Assembly: GCA_050084515.1 (NCBI GenBank)
Contig: CM114274.1
Coordinates: 9,734,001 to 9,798,000, forward strand
Length of the DNA: 64,000 bases
Direction: 5' to 3'
Source of the DNA: Blasia pusilla
Lineage: Eukaryota; Marchantiophyta; Marchantiopsida; Blasiales
Shown here: positions 1 to 11,500 of the stretch, in pieces
Layout: each line of letters opens with the position of its first letter
How positions within the stretch are numbered: position 1 is the first letter of the stretch
Position numbers and translations under genes: made by a program
The notes under the pieces: model-generated
The model's database searches: none
What the model was told of the DNA's origin: nothing
Seen by the model: the letters and a program-made list of their open reading frames with translations, nothing else

Positions 1-470
1 CTTCTGAGGCTTCGGATGCTTATGATACATCTGCGTCTGATGCTTCTGATGGTTCTTTGGCTCCTCCTTATGCTTCTGATTATGATCCTTCTTCTTCCGC
101 TTCTCCTTGTGATTCTAGTGCTTCTTTGGCTTCTTCTTCCGATGGCTCTTTGGCTTCTTCTCCTTCTCCTTATGATTCTTCTTCCGTGTCTCCTTGTGAT
201 TGTGGTGATTCGAGTGCTTCTTTGGCTTCTTCTTATGATGGCTCTTTGGCTTCTTCTCCTTCTGCTTATGATTCTTCTTCCGCGTCTCCTTGTGATTGTG
301 GTGCTTCTATGGCTTCTTATGGTTCTTTCGCTTATGATCCTTCTCCAGCTTCTCCATGTGATTATGGTGCTTCTTTGGCTTATGTTTCTTCTTTTGCTTC
401 TCCTTCTCCTTCTTTAGCTTCTCCTTACGATGTTTTTTTGCTTATGATGTTTCTTCCTTGCTTCTGATGC
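1..470. repeat. degenerate TTC/GCTTCT-rich minisatellite
   Basis: An imperfect repeat of GCTTCT, GGCTTCTTCT and TATGATTCTTC modules with a higher-order period of roughly 100 bases. Plus-strand open frames here are monotonous Leu-rich or Ser/Ala/Asp-rich peptides and look like products of the repeat. On the minus strand the same bases read as Lys/His-rich blocks (KPKKH, HKETRKKNHK), broken by a few stops, which could be a decayed low-complexity tail of the RS-rich fragment next to it. Confidence 0.6.
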
Positions 471-901
471 TTCTTTTTTTCCTTCTTCTGCTTATGGTCT
501 TTATGATGTCTCGTGCTTTTCCTTATGCTATTCCTCCTTATTCTGCTTCTGCTTCTAATGGTGCTGCTTCTCCTTCTGCTTTCGGTGCTTGTTCTTCTTC
601 TTCTTATTTTGATTCTCCTTTCGCTTTCTCTTTCGCTTCTGCTGTTTGCGCTGGCGATGGCTATGGAGCGGAACTGGAGCACGATCGAATGCGTGTGCCA
701 ATCACGAGGGATGAGACACGGGGCCTGCAATCGACGGGGGGACGGTCGAATCAGTCGAGGGGCCCCGATTGCCGGCGATCCCTCGTCGAATGTCCCTCTC
801 TCCCACGAAGCCCTAGTCTCCTCCCAACTCTCCACTCTCTCGCACGAAGTGAAGAAGAAGAAGAAAGAAGAAAAAGAAGGACATCCACTCGAGAATGACA
901 A
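425..901 (-). pseudogene. Arg/Ser- and Lys-rich protein fragment, unidentified
   Basis: A 158-codon open frame on the minus strand. Its first half has no recognisable composition. Its second half is rich in Arg, Ser and Glu, with short stretches such as SERESERRIKIRRRR and RSRSRIRRNSIRKS, followed by a Lys-rich tail (HKDHKQKKEKKKHQKQ). This composition resembles RS domains of splicing-related nuclear proteins, but there is no RRM or other folded domain to name a family. It abuts an LTR fragment at about 895 and runs into the repeat at 1-470. It may be the end of a host gene, a captured exon, or an artefact of low-complexity DNA. Confidence 0.25.
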
Positions 902-1340
902 GAGAAACTCGAGAAATAAAGTTGAAGGTGATGAACCCTTGAAGGTCTCTCTTCTTTATATACTCACAAGGGATCCAAAATAGTACATAATATGACTTAT
1001 ATGATCTTGTGCCATATGACTTCCCCTCAAGGCTTAGCCAATCCTATTTTGACATTAGTAGATTATTCGTTATCTCTTTCCAAAATATCCTCATCAACTC
1101 ACTTCATATCCTTCAAACTATCCCAACTACCCTAGTCACAAACCAAGACTATTTTAATTTTATTTTATTATTACATCCATCCGCTACTTAACTTTTATAT
1201 TCTAATATCTTTTTTTTTTTTTTTCCTAGAATGGACCCACAAAAATAAGATATTATAAAGAGGTTTAAACATGTAAAATTTATTTTTCTAAGTTAATTTA
1301 TTTAATACTTATAAAATTTTCTCTAACAGTAATAAGTTAG
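893..1340 (-). mobile_element. LTR-2 fragment (first half), minus strand
   Basis: The reverse complement matches the sequence around 25610-26040 in the same order. Shared landmarks are a TTTAAACCTCTTTAT block, a GATTGGCTAAGCCTTGAG block, and a promoter-like GTGAGTATATAAAG followed by ACCTTCAAGGGTTCATCACC. This is the upstream half of a long terminal repeat of a family distinct from the DNMT-bearing gypsy element. It is cut off at about 895, where the RS-rich fragment starts. Confidence 0.6.
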
Positions 1341-1569
1341 GAGTGTATTTAGTGGATCATTTTATTATATGACAACGTGATAATATGATGTATTAGTGGA
1401 GTTGGTGATTGCATGACCTCGTTCATGAATGCTTCTCTAAAGTGAAAGACTAGATAACAAGTAAACCAATGTATGTAGGAAGAGGACTTTTACGTCGTAT
1501 GGGTGAAGAAAAGAGAAATCGGGTTCAACTTGCACACTATCCTATATCCATGATGTACGGACACCCTCT

Positions 1570-1977
1570 ATTCTCCTCAATAACAAGTTCTGGTATAATT
1601 ATTCTACCAAGAGGGGTAATCCATTCTCATTAAAAAAGTAACAAATCCAAATTCATCCATTATCCCTAGCTAAAATGATAGAGGGATCTTTTATAAGATA
1701 ACAAGTCTCTCCAAATAATGATTACATACGTATCATATCCTCAAAACTCTCAAAGAATAGACCATGGTTAAGTCACTCTCTCAAGAGAAGTAATCGACTA
1801 TCATTGGAAGAGCAAACAATCCCAATGCCATCCACTCTAAAATAACGAGAGGAACTCGAGAGATAAATCTAAGGTAGTGAATCTTTAAAGGTCTCTCCTC
1901 TTTATATATTCATACGAGGTCCATAATAATACCAAAAAAGCTTATCTTATCTTGTACTATATGATTTCGTCCTAAAG
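1570..1977 (-). mobile_element. LTR-2 fragment (second half), minus strand
   Basis: The reverse complement begins AGATAAGATAAGCTTTTTT, contains a TATATAAAGAGGAGAGACC promoter-like stretch, and continues through motifs such as CCAATGATAGTCGATTAC and AGACCATGGTCTATTC equivalents. These align in order with 25920-26290. Together with 893-1340 it suggests two broken LTRs of one family. Its right edge at about 1977 truncates gypsy copy A inside the reverse transcriptase domain. The 1341-1569 interval between the two pieces shows nothing I recognise. Confidence 0.55.
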
Positions 1978-2640
1978 TTCCGACTCGAAGATCTAACAAA
2001 CTGAAGACCTTTGCATGCCCAATAGCATTAAAGATCTCCTCAAGAGAGGGGCATGGCATACCTATCAGACTTCGTCTACCGATTGATAGGTCGGTAATCT
2101 CCACACACCCGCCTATCCGTCCAATTATCATGCACATCCTTCTTGGCGGGCATGATAGAGGCAGATGCATACTCTCCATGCAACATCTCCACTAGTCTTG
2201 CTCCAACCAGGTCCTTGCTCCTACTCTAAATCAGAGCCCTCTCCATGTCACTATACTTGTAGGATCGTCGAAAGATCGGCGTGTCACTCGACAACTCAAT
2301 GTGGATCCCTCGATCCTTCACCATATCCAAATCATGCACACTAAATGCAAAACAACTCCTATAACTTCTAAGGAACTAGTGTATCCGCGCCGCTCTCCTC
2401 TTGTCAACTTAGGGCCCATATCTGGCTCCCAAGTCTCCATTGTGACTATGGTAGGACTCTCCGGCGCGGGTGTTGGTGGTTGCTATGGTGCAACCCTGTC
2501 TTAGACAACAGATCCCTTATCTCCACGTGCAGTACCCGGAACCACACTCGATGTTGTGGCTAGCATCTCTTGGCATACCTGCAAAACATCCCAAGAAGTC
2601 CAAGGGTGTCTCTCCCGATCATCCCTAGTGTGTCAATCTC
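1978..2640 (-). pseudogene. gypsy copy A: linker and N-terminal reverse transcriptase fragment
   Basis: The minus strand carries the linker after the methyltransferase and then the entry into reverse transcriptase, including a segment reading YASASIMPAKKD and, further on, LEEIFNAIGHAKVFSLLDLR. The latter is the palm entry seen in copies B and C. The domain ends abruptly at about 1978 before the YIDD box. One codon reads TAG where copies B and C have CAG (the IQSRS segment). The leftmost open frame is 1910-2179, and its last residues read into LTR-2 sequence. Confidence 0.7.
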
Positions 2641-3750
2641 CTTGGATCTCGCCCCAAGCCACTGCCTCAACCTTCTTTATAGGCACGGGGCTCACCAACA
2701 CAACAGTTATGATCTGTCGCATCCTCAAACAACGCTGCTCAGCTACGCCTAAGCTCAAAATCCATGTCAAGCAGTTGAGGTCCATTACCTTATCCAAGAA
2801 ATGACGTTGTGATGCCTCTAATAGTGACGGTACTGCCATCATTCTTGTGGGAAATCCAATCACTTGCGTTCGCTCATCGCGTTGGGCTCCACCAACCTTT
2901 GTACTTGGTCATCCCAAACCAAGCCAGATCGGGCCTCCTTAAATGTATAGGAAGCGGGAAAACTCACAAATGTGGGAAAGGTTGCCCGTGGCATGCCAAT
3001 CCTGTTGACCATAGTCAACGGCGCTCGATCATCATGCCTCACTGCTTCTGATCGACGAGCTGGATCCAAAATTGAATCCACCAACAAACTAGAGGGGCGC
3101 TCCACTCTAGCATACGCCCTCCGCAAGACCTCATGTGGGACAAAGTTGGTCCACCATAGACGAGGGCGGTGTGCTCTAGAACCTACACTCGATGCATCCA
3201 AAAACACTTCTAGCCCGATCCATGCGCGCACTCGTCACCAGTCGGGACCTCAAATCGCCCAAAATAGGCACATTCTCCAGAATGTATGCTGGAGAACGAG
3301 ACAGATTCTCCTGCAAGTGTCGCAAAATTAGCATCATCTCCCAAAACAACATGGATTGAGAGTTGGCTAATCCGCTACCCCGGTCAACACTCTAGTGGCC
3401 CTGATATGGCCAACCAGCAATGACCAAGTCTATGGTCCCTACCCGCTCCAAGTCTTGCTCCCCCAACAATGAAATGTCCCTCGGTAGGGAATTCTGGTAA
3501 TCGTGAATGGCGAAAAAAAAAAGTCGGGAAAACGGAGGCGTAATTGTGCCACATGGTGAAGTGAAGCACGCCTCGCAACATCATCAATCTCCACATACAA
3601 GTACTACTGCATGCGCACTCCAGCCTGCAAAACAACAACTAACCTAGTGCTGATCCCTCCAAAGAGATCTAACACCCAAATACCCTTCTCTGGGATGCAC
3701 CACCCAATCAGGGTGGTGTCCAAAGGGGTCATAGGAGCACTCCTGGCTAC
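2640..3750 (-). pseudogene. gypsy copy A: C5-cytosine DNA methyltransferase domain, inactivated
   Basis: C5-DNA methyltransferases transfer a methyl group from S-adenosylmethionine to cytosine. Motif I is visible as VLDLFGGIST near 3690. Motif VI (LENV) lies near 3270. The motif VIII-like segment GSRAHRPRLWWTN lies near 3150. A motif IX/X-like region (MIGFPTRM through VMDLNCLTW) spans 2863-2770. The motif IV catalytic Cys codon is replaced: at 3404-3406 the minus strand reads TAT (Tyr), where copy C has TGT in the same GW-P-C-Q-G context. Several frameshifts separate the motifs. The domain sits between protease and reverse transcriptase, as in copies B and C. The dead catalytic site and frameshifts mean it is non-functional. 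Confidence 0.8.
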
Positions 3751-4500
3751 CTGGTGTTCTTCTGACCCGTCACACTTTGGTGCAAACGTCTCGCTCCATG
3801 CGGTCTGCACATGCTCAGTGGCTAAGCGTTGAAGCTCCTCAACCGAGCCCCAAAGCGGCACCTCTCTTCCACGGGCTGATGCGGCTACCATGACACTCCT
3901 CTCCATAGAAATGTCAGGAACGGGAGTATCCTCTGCATGGACATGTCCCTCAATCAAATCACTAGGCCAAGTGATGACACTGCTAAATGTTGCTAAGGTC
4001 GCCATCTCTTTTGGCCGTCGCTCAATCACTGCATTTGTGAATCGAACGGGTAATGAGCTAAGGTGCCCATCACTTGACTGCAATCCTGGTCTGTAGGACT
4101 CTGACTCCTCCCAATAATCCAGGGAATACCCCATCGGGTATAACACTACTCCACCAACCAAGACGTTGTAGGACTCTCCATCAGTCACTATCGCCTTGGC
4201 TCACACCACAGACTCATCTGTAGGATATCTCGGGAAAATCCTCACCACGACCTCTTGTCGGGTGATATACTATGTGGTACTTCCTCCACCCAAGGATGTT
4301 TGTATCCAAAATGGACAACGCTCCACATTGGCTCTCGTCAAGCCCAATCCTATGAATGACGCTTTCCCGAACATCAGGGGTTTCACTCCTGCATCCAACA
4401 AGACGCGCTGCGGGCTAAAAGCTCTATCTTCTGGACTCACCAAGTGGAAGACCTCTCCCCGATTATCCAGCAACACAACACTAGGAGAAGCCATGGCACG
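3751..4500 (-). pseudogene. gypsy copy A: aspartic protease domain
   Basis: The segment contains LLDAGVKPLMFGKASF, aligning with LLDSGAQSLMFGKASF in copy B, the retropepsin active-site triad region (D-S/T-G-A). In copy A the triad reads DAGV and is therefore changed. The second conserved region, YNVLVGGVVLYPMGYSLD, matches YDVLVGEAVLYPMGFSMD in copy B. Retropepsins cleave the Gag-Pol precursor. The last part of this open frame runs without a break into methyltransferase motif I, showing that the two domains were one continuous polyprotein. Confidence 0.75.
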
Positions 4501-4999
4501 GGTCTAGCAAGCATCTCCGCCATCCTAGTAGCAACAACCTGCCATCAATTTGACGTGGACGGCCCGAGCATCCGCTCCAAGGGCAGTCCATCACCTCCTT
4601 TGCAATCACATCTGAACGTGATGCAGGAACTTCAACTCCATGCTCACATAGCGTAGCAGCCAGCCGGAACACCTCACCGGGTGTACCTCCCAATGTCATA
4701 ACATCGGAAGCAGAAAATAGCAGAGCACAGTACACCATTGTGGCTGCCCTCAACATCATACTCGACACATGCTCCTCATGAGCATCAACAATAGGAGTCG
4801 TCGCACTTGTTTCTCCCATTCCCCTTCGTGCCTGCACACCAATAACATCACCAACTCTCCAGGAACTCTAATCTGGAGCCATCGATGGGATCCTCATTAC
4901 CTCCGACAACGTGAAAGACTGAGGAAGCCTGGTCTGTTTCCTGGCTTTCCCTCGCTGTGGATCCAACTCTGCGGCTGCTCCACACGTTACAACTGAGGC

Positions 5000-6760
5000 A
5001 GCCTCCATCTGGGCAACCCCGCACATCCAACCAAGATCCTTCATATCTCTGCCTGCTCCATATGATGTCGATGCCACGGATCCGGCATCGGGGAACCTCA
5101 ATTCCATAGCGGCAATCTACTCTTGTAACTGTTGTATCTGAGCAGCCATCCGAGCCTCACGCCCGGCGTCTCCCTCGACGAGTCTAGGTGGTGGGACTCT
5201 ACCTCCTCCATGGGCACCTCCACCACCCTATCGGGCAACTCCAGCTCCTCGTCCCCCAACAAGACCACCTGGTGCACAATCTCAAGCCCACCCGGACCGG
5301 CTACTCGCTATGGTGCCCTCTCTGGCCCTCGGTCCAGAAGTAACTCAGGGTGTAAACTGAAATAGCTCGTGCGTGTATGACCATACCTTTGACAATAGTC
5401 ACACTGATAACCTCCTAGTGTAGCACCATCTCCTCCTCCATGCTAAGGCACACGTCCATGACCCTAACGAGTGCAATCACGCTGATGATGGGCTCCACCA
5501 CATGACCAACAAGTAATCGTAGGCGGCAGCTGCTGAGCCGCATATGAAGGCGTGGGTCTTTATGGCACGGCCTCTTGGTATCCTCCCTAAGCTCATGGTG
5601 CCACAGTCGACCTATCTCTGAGTCCACATTGCTGCACTGGTGGTGCAGACAATCGTGACTTCTCTCGACCAGAACCCATGATGGCTGCGCTCTCCTCCGC
5701 CATGTTGCGCTCAATGTTCTCGGCGGTCCTTAAAACATCTCTCAACGTAGGGGAGGTGTTCATAAGAAGCACCCCCTCCCGCACTTGTGTCCGGAGGATC
5801 TGGTCCAGCATCGCGTACCATGACTAGATAGCATGAGCCTTTGTGACCCCCTGAGTGACGTTGATCAACTGGCGCAAGCGAGTGTAAGCCTCACACAAAC
5901 TCTCACCCGGGCGCCTCTGGAAGTCGTGGATGCTCCGCAACTTATCCGTCTGTACCCCCTAGTAGCTTTCCCTCAACTCAGCGAAGAACTCAACCACGGG
6001 GTTGAACGTGGGACAAACCCGACTAGACGGTGCAACTGCTCTAATGCGAGTGAGCCCCCCTAAAATATCACTAGTGGAAGAGGAAGTAGCCTCTCTTCTG
6101 ACTCCTCCTCCTCGCCTGGGAACGACTCCGTCCATGACACATAGTGTGGGTCGCCATGCCTCCATCCAGAGTTTGGCATCGCTAGAGTGACCACCATAGC
6201 GGCCCGCCATCGCATCCATGAGGACACAAAGTGTGGGTCAATCAGATTTAGCGCCTCCATCAGTTTGCTTCGCCAGCTTTGCCTCAATTCTCTGTCCAGG
6301 TAATAGGTTGACAATGGTCCCAGGCATATCTGTGGGAGAACTCATGGTAATCGTCCATGAGCTCCCCCTCTAAATATTCAAACATACCATTCCATGCTGT
6401 AAACGGGTTGAACTCTCTAGAGTTCCTAGCCCACTGTGAGTCACACCAACTTCTAAACTCCGCAATGAAGTCGTGTAGCTCTATAGTGCCTATAACACTT
6501 GGAAACCTACGCTATCCTCTACCCCGGTCGTCCATCTCATACGCCCAACTGGTAGGATCACTCAATGTGTATGGTGGATCACTAACACACTCCTCTATAT
6601 GCTCCCCCTTGTATGAAGATTACATAGAAGGAGATTGAGGTGGTCTCTCACATGGAGGCCCTCGAAACCTTGCACCAATCTGGGTAAACCCTCCAGATCT
6701 ACTCTCAGGTCCACTACCTCACCTCTCAAAATCCCGAAAGAATGTCATGATGATCCTTGT
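5000..6760 (-). pseudogene. gypsy copy A: gag with zinc knuckle
   Basis: The minus strand encodes the capsid-like signature FNPFTAWNGMFEYLEG then MDDYHEF near 6400, matching FNPFMAWKGLFQHLEG and MDDYMEF in copy C. Further on are PVVEFFAELRESY, then the segment NIERNMAEES near 5700. A CCHC zinc knuckle starts CDYCQRYGHTR near 5390, but its last Cys position is Tyr, a TGT to TAT type change. An in-frame TAG at 5959-5961 falls at the same place in copies C and D. The C-terminal Gly/Pro-rich region merges into the linker before the protease (4500-5000). Confidence 0.75.
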
Positions 6761-9020
6761 GCACCTATCTCGAAATCACTCTCAACCTCGCGTGTAATCA
6801 CTCAATCACTCTATCTGACATGCAACACTCAATCTACACTCTCTAACTGAGACGTGTACTCTGCGGAAATATGCGGCGTGGTATGGCAATTGGCTACCAT
6901 CCTATCATCTCATCGACAAGACATACCCTCAACTATGTATATCCCACACAAGTCTATGTCCCCTTAACCTATACATCAATGATGCTCTAAGCATCTGCAC
7001 GAAGTCCAATATCCCCAAATAACTGCCCAATATCCGTAATTCCCTACACGTGCAAGGTAAGAGACTAGAATGGGTAACCTGACAATAATGTCAATGTCAC
7101 TCCTCGACAACTACAATCTTGATCCCAACTCTCTCGTGAAGACAACTCCTCCAATCAACAAGTCGTACTCCTCTCGTATTGACGCTACTCAAACCTCTTC
7201 GATGTGCATTGCAAGTCTAGTGGTCCGGTGTGGCACTGGTCGCACAGAACGGCTAGAAACGACACGACACTCGAGAATGGGGTGCGGCACTTGGCGGTAT
7301 ACCCTCCTCAATCAACAATTCACACGCTCTTCTCCTTAGTGAAGGAGCAGCTCCGCGATCGAGATGGTACGGTGTGGCCACGAGCGCACACGGCACGGCA
7401 ATAGGCGGCACATTGCGGCTACGGGCATCACGGCACGGTACTCGATTGTCGTCAAGCGGCTACCAATCACAACATAGCAGCATGAAATGAAAAAAATCAA
7501 ATACCATAACTCGAGGTCACCTGCCATCACTGGTTGATGACGAAAATGCGATGATGGTGACGTCCAAAATAGAGTATGTGGTGGCGGCGCAAGTCAGAGA
7601 ATCAAAAATCATCCTAGAAGACCCCCCACTCTGTAATGGCGGCAATGGCAACCAAGGGTGGACAACCGCCGAACGCGGCTCTGAGCAGTGCTAGGCGGCG
7701 GCGGCGGTGGCCACGGTGGATGATGGAAAGTTGATGGTGACAGCAGACCGTTGATGGTGACGGTTGATAGTTTGACCGTCGACAAGGCCAGTTTATTGTC
7801 GACGGTGATTATGACAGCAACAGCCGCCGCCGGCGTGGCGGCTAGTTTAGGGTTTGAACAATTTAACCCTAAAAATTTCCTAGGAATGGAAATTTTGCAA
7901 GATTGATCATAAATTTTTGCTTGCAACTCCAAATTGTGCACTATTTATTGCACAACGTGCACAGCTTCACGATCTACGACGGCTAAAAAAATTTGGAATA
8001 AAAAGTTCCAGTAAAAACTGACGAGGACTATTGTAAAGCCCAACATCTCTTTCTCCTACACAAAATTTGATAGCGCTTCCGTGTCGATTTTTCCCAACAA
8101 AAATCTAAAACTAAGAGTACCGGCATGGAGCAATCCACCCCCATACTCAATTCCTATCAAAAATTGGGCAGCACTTCCGCCTGCCACTCTCACGTACAAA
8201 AAATCTGCAAACCAAAACAGCAAACCCGCACGGCTCTTGCTCTGGTAAGCACTCCCATGAGCCATGAGGCGAGAAACACGGTTCCCCAACCTGCTCCAAA
8301 CATTGAGCAACCAACGAGCTCCCCCACGAAGCTCTCTCACTCACTCATTCTCTCTTTGTAAACTAAAATCCAATCTCTCTCACAACACCATTCTTACATG
8401 TGTGCACTCTCACATGTCTCTCTCAATGTCAAACCAAACTCCCTCTCCTAATGAGAGGCTTGGGTTACACACATAAGGCAACAAGTCCATAGCTCCGCCG
8501 CCTCATGCCAAGAGGTTCAACAAAGAGAGAATGAGCTCTCAAGCTCTCTCTCCTTGAGGTATACCCCTCCTCTCTCCCAAGCTCTCTCCATGGTAACCTT
8601 TGCTCCCAAGTCAACTCCTTGTCTTTTGACCTCATGTAGGAGGTCAAGGAATACTTACCAAAAAATAGAAAGTCGATCATATACTCAAAAGGGTACTTAC
8701 CTAAACTAGGAAGTTCCTTAATATGGCTCCAAATGAGCCGAGACGAAGGGGAAACGTGCTTTCTCAGGTTTCCCGGGGCCTCAGTATGTCATCCTCAACC
8801 TCTTGAGTCTATCCTCCACTACTTGCAAAGGCCCTCTACTAGATCTCACGGATCTATCCTAAAAGACGTGACAAAGGCAATCCTTCTATGAAAAAATATC
8901 ATGATGGGACTCACTATAATTTTCTGAAATTGAAGGATTCTCGGATGATCAAGATCTTGTTTCATGTTCTAGCCTATAAAAATGCATGAGAAATGTTTGG
9001 TTTTATATCCATTTATATGT
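6761..9020. other. no gene recognised; probable 5' leader or LTR remains of copy A
   Basis: Open frames here are short and show no family signature. The 7600-7860 part is rich in GGCGGC and GACGGT runs, and 8340-8620 is rich in CTCTCTC. By position it should hold the untranslated leader and 5' LTR of copy A, but I see no clear similarity to the LTRs at 9.5, 29.4 and 38.6 kb. Confidence 0.4.
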
Positions 9021-9025
9021 TGTTA

Positions 9026-9178
9026 CTATGATAAGTAGTGGGCAGCCTATGCCATGCACGGGAAAGAAGGGTAATCTTTTTCTTCGTAGAGGGGAAAATT
9101 TTCTTACTGCGTGGTTGCCACATGTTGAGCAAAGAGGTGTTTGCAAATCAAGAAGGCCCAATAATAATATATATTAGT
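9026..9178 (-). mobile_element. degenerate Helitron-like short element
   Basis: The segment GCCTATGCCATGCACGGG, then GTTGCCACATGTTGAGCAAAG, then CCAATAATAATATA matches the element at 59144-59344 in the same order and spacing. The terminal CTAG is altered here (GTAG). See the 59144 entry for the structural argument. Confidence 0.4.
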
Positions 9179-9399
9179 GATATATTTTTTTATTGAAATC
9201 CAAGCTTAGGAATAGTTCCACCTCAAACTGTGACAAAAGCTCTAAGAAAACCAACAAAATGCAATGCAACAAACATGTAGAAACACACATTAAAATTAGA
9301 TATCCAATAGCAAATAATGCAAAAAGGCATTGTATATGTGGGCATATATGAAGATGGTTTTCTTCAGATCCTAATTTTAAACTTAAAATGAGCACTTGG

Positions 9400-9845
9400 A
9401 ATGGTATATGTGTAATTGCAAGCATCCGGACAAATCCTCTTCTTATAGTAAATAGCTATTGAAATGAAGAGAAGGAATTACAACTTTATATGTAGTGTAT
9501 AATGAGGTGTCCTTTCTGAGGATTTTCCTATTTTGGTCTTTGATAGCAAGATGACCTGTTGATTGAGTTAGGGGTCATATAGTAATCTAGGCATACAGGC
9601 TACTAATTGGAGTTTGTTTTTGGGGAAAGAGCCTTTTGGCCCTTCCCAAGGCTATAAGAGAGGGAGAGATGGCTTTCCTAAGCCATCTTTCTCATGTTGG
9701 GCCTTTGGAGCATCTCTCTTGCTTTGTGTGTAGTAGGAACTAGGGTGCTAGCATGCGGATTCCCTCATTACGGAGGATGGATGTGGCTCGATATGCCTAT
9801 GTAGATTCAAGACTGGAGTTGGCCGTGTGAGCCATTTTTACTCAC
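9400..9845 (+). mobile_element. 5' LTR of gypsy copy D
   Basis: Aligns with the LTRs of copy C at 29450-29730 and 38610-38810/55489-55600. Shared blocks are GGAAAGAGCCTTTTGGC, a TATAAG promoter-like box (9653-9658), the hairpin AGATGGCTTT/AAGCCATCT (9667-9688), CATGTTGGGCC, and AGGGTGCTAGC followed by CGGATTCC and GATATGCC. The left edge is fuzzy because similarity fades before about 9500. It is the promoter-bearing start of the element whose gag lies at 11.5 kb. Confidence 0.65.
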
Positions 9846-9908
9846 CCGGGGGCTACCAAGTACATTTGCTAGGATTTTTACTCACCCGGGGGCTACCAAG
9901 TATAGTGG
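9833..9908. repeat. two-copy direct repeat just after LTR D
   Basis: The block TTTTTACTCACCCGGGGG plus GCTACCAAGTA and GGCTAGGAT-like bases occurs twice in a row with a period of about 41 bases. It sits at the junction of the LTR and the leader, where a primer-binding site would be expected. Neither other LTR copy shows the duplication. Confidence 0.6.
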
Positions 9909-11500
9909 CTAGGATCTACGTCACGAGTTCGGTCATTTCTAGATCAGTTGGAGAAATTCCAACCTTGGACAAAGGCCTCATGTCAAAACTGTGTGCAACA
10001 AAGAGCGGGTAGGTATAGTCAAGGGTCGCACATAAGACCACGTGTAGACATAAGTGTGTTGGAGCGAGGCCGCACATACAACAATGTAGGCGATTGGAGT
10101 CGGGGCTAGATGTGAAAAGCGTGGCTATTGGGGCATAAAGGAGTTTTTGTGAAGGAGTAGGATCATGGCCTCATTAAGTAGGTTGAGGATTAATGAGGGA
10201 GTGATCTAGTCAGGCTGAACAAGGCTAGGAGGGAGCCATTATGACTTGAAAGGTAGTAAGGAGGGGTATGAAGGAGTGCGGTTGCATAGGCCACCATGCA
10301 TGCACGAGAAGGTAGGATTGGCAGGCACGTCAGGGTTGATTAAAGGCAAAGTTCGTCAAGGCTGGGGTGGGCAGTATAAGTCAAGAGCAAAGAGAGGCAT
10401 ATAGGGACAAAAGTGTTGCCGGTCGTGGCAGCCATAGGGTTGCGTGTAGACTAGGGTTGACAAAGCCAAGCATGAGGAGCACAAACATAGGGAAAAGAGT
10501 AAGAAGTTGGATGGAAGGCAAGCAACTTGCGGTTAAGAGGCAATTGCGAAGGAGGTTAAGCCGACTACAGAGTTGGAAGGGAGGACATAGTATCCTCAAG
10601 ACCGGGTTAGTTCTAGGCAGCAGTAGAGTCGGGTTACATGGTTGGACAATCACTACATTATTGAGCGGCTGACTAGGTAGGGAGTCGGGCTTGGTTGAAG
10701 GTTGGATATGGTTGAGCCAGGCCTTTGTAGTTGAGTGAGGGTACAAGGTTAGGGGTTGAACTTGGTGGTGGGGATGAGCCATGGTCGGAGATATGCTCCA
10801 TGATGTGATGCTTTAATTAGGGTTATGAGTCGCGACAGGGGACTTGCTAGTACTTTTTTGATCTATGTTGAGATGGATGATCCACGCCAAGAGTTTGCAG
10901 CACAGTGCTAGAGATGGGAACACACGCGCCGATGTTGACGAGTAGTATGCAACAATTGATAGGAGGGTTGACTTATTGCTCTAAGAGATTGTTATGCCGT
11001 AGAGGTTTCCGCACCATATGGAGCAATTAGTGTTGACCGCACATTAGAGTGATGGCATGCATATTCAAATAGGTTATCCATTCGAGTCCATTTTCCCGCA
11101 CTTGTCTTGTGTCATTGAGGATGTTGGATATCCGGTAGAGCTTAGGCTAGATGGATGTGGCAATGGTGTCGAGTGAAGACTCCTTGCGTATGTAGCATGT
11201 TTGTGGATATAGAATGGTTGCCCAAGTAGAAGTCGTGTGTATGACCCGAGAGAGTGTGTCAATAGCTTAGGTGAGCTAGTTCGGGAGGCTCAGGGTGAGC
11301 CCGAGTGTTGAGTGTGCGTGAGGCTGGATGTGACATCAAGAGATTAGCAGCAATGTTGTTGAGCTAGGTGAGGAGTATGGGAGACTTTTGCTGAGTCTGA
11401 GTGCTTGAGCGGATGAGGCAGGGTCGTCATCACGATGTTCTTCTAGGGTTCATAAGAACAGGGTAGTTCAAGCAGTGGTAGCGGGTTTACACAAAGTGGA
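9909..11500 (+). other. untranslated leader of gypsy copy D
   Basis: A long G-rich leader between LTR and gag without convincing coding capacity. It is partly similar to the leader of copy C (29731-31387), for example GGTTATCCATTCGAGTCC near 11085 against GGTTACCCATTCGAGTCC near 30916, and GAGTGCTTGAGCGG near 11400 against the same string near 31240. This collinearity supports D and C being copies of one family. Confidence 0.55.

Larger units (their letters stand above)
1978..6760 (-). mobile_element. Ty3/gypsy element copy A with embedded DNA methyltransferase, truncated
   Basis: Read on the minus strand, the order is gag (about 6760-5000), aspartic protease (4500-3790), C5-DNA methyltransferase (3750-2640), linker (2640-2250) and the start of reverse transcriptase (2250-1978), where LTR-2 sequence cuts it. 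Every segment aligns with copies B and C, for example the gag end PVVEFFAELRESY against PTVEFFRKLGKSY in C. Stops and frameshifts break every domain, so it cannot make a functional polyprotein. No RNase H, integrase or 3' LTR remains. A 5' LTR may lie within 6760-9000 but is not identifiable against the LTRs of C and D. Confidence 0.85.

Noticed and set aside
16-470. Leu-rich and Ser/Ala-rich open frames at the left edge
   Set aside because: They read through a simple-sequence minisatellite and have no folded-domain signature.
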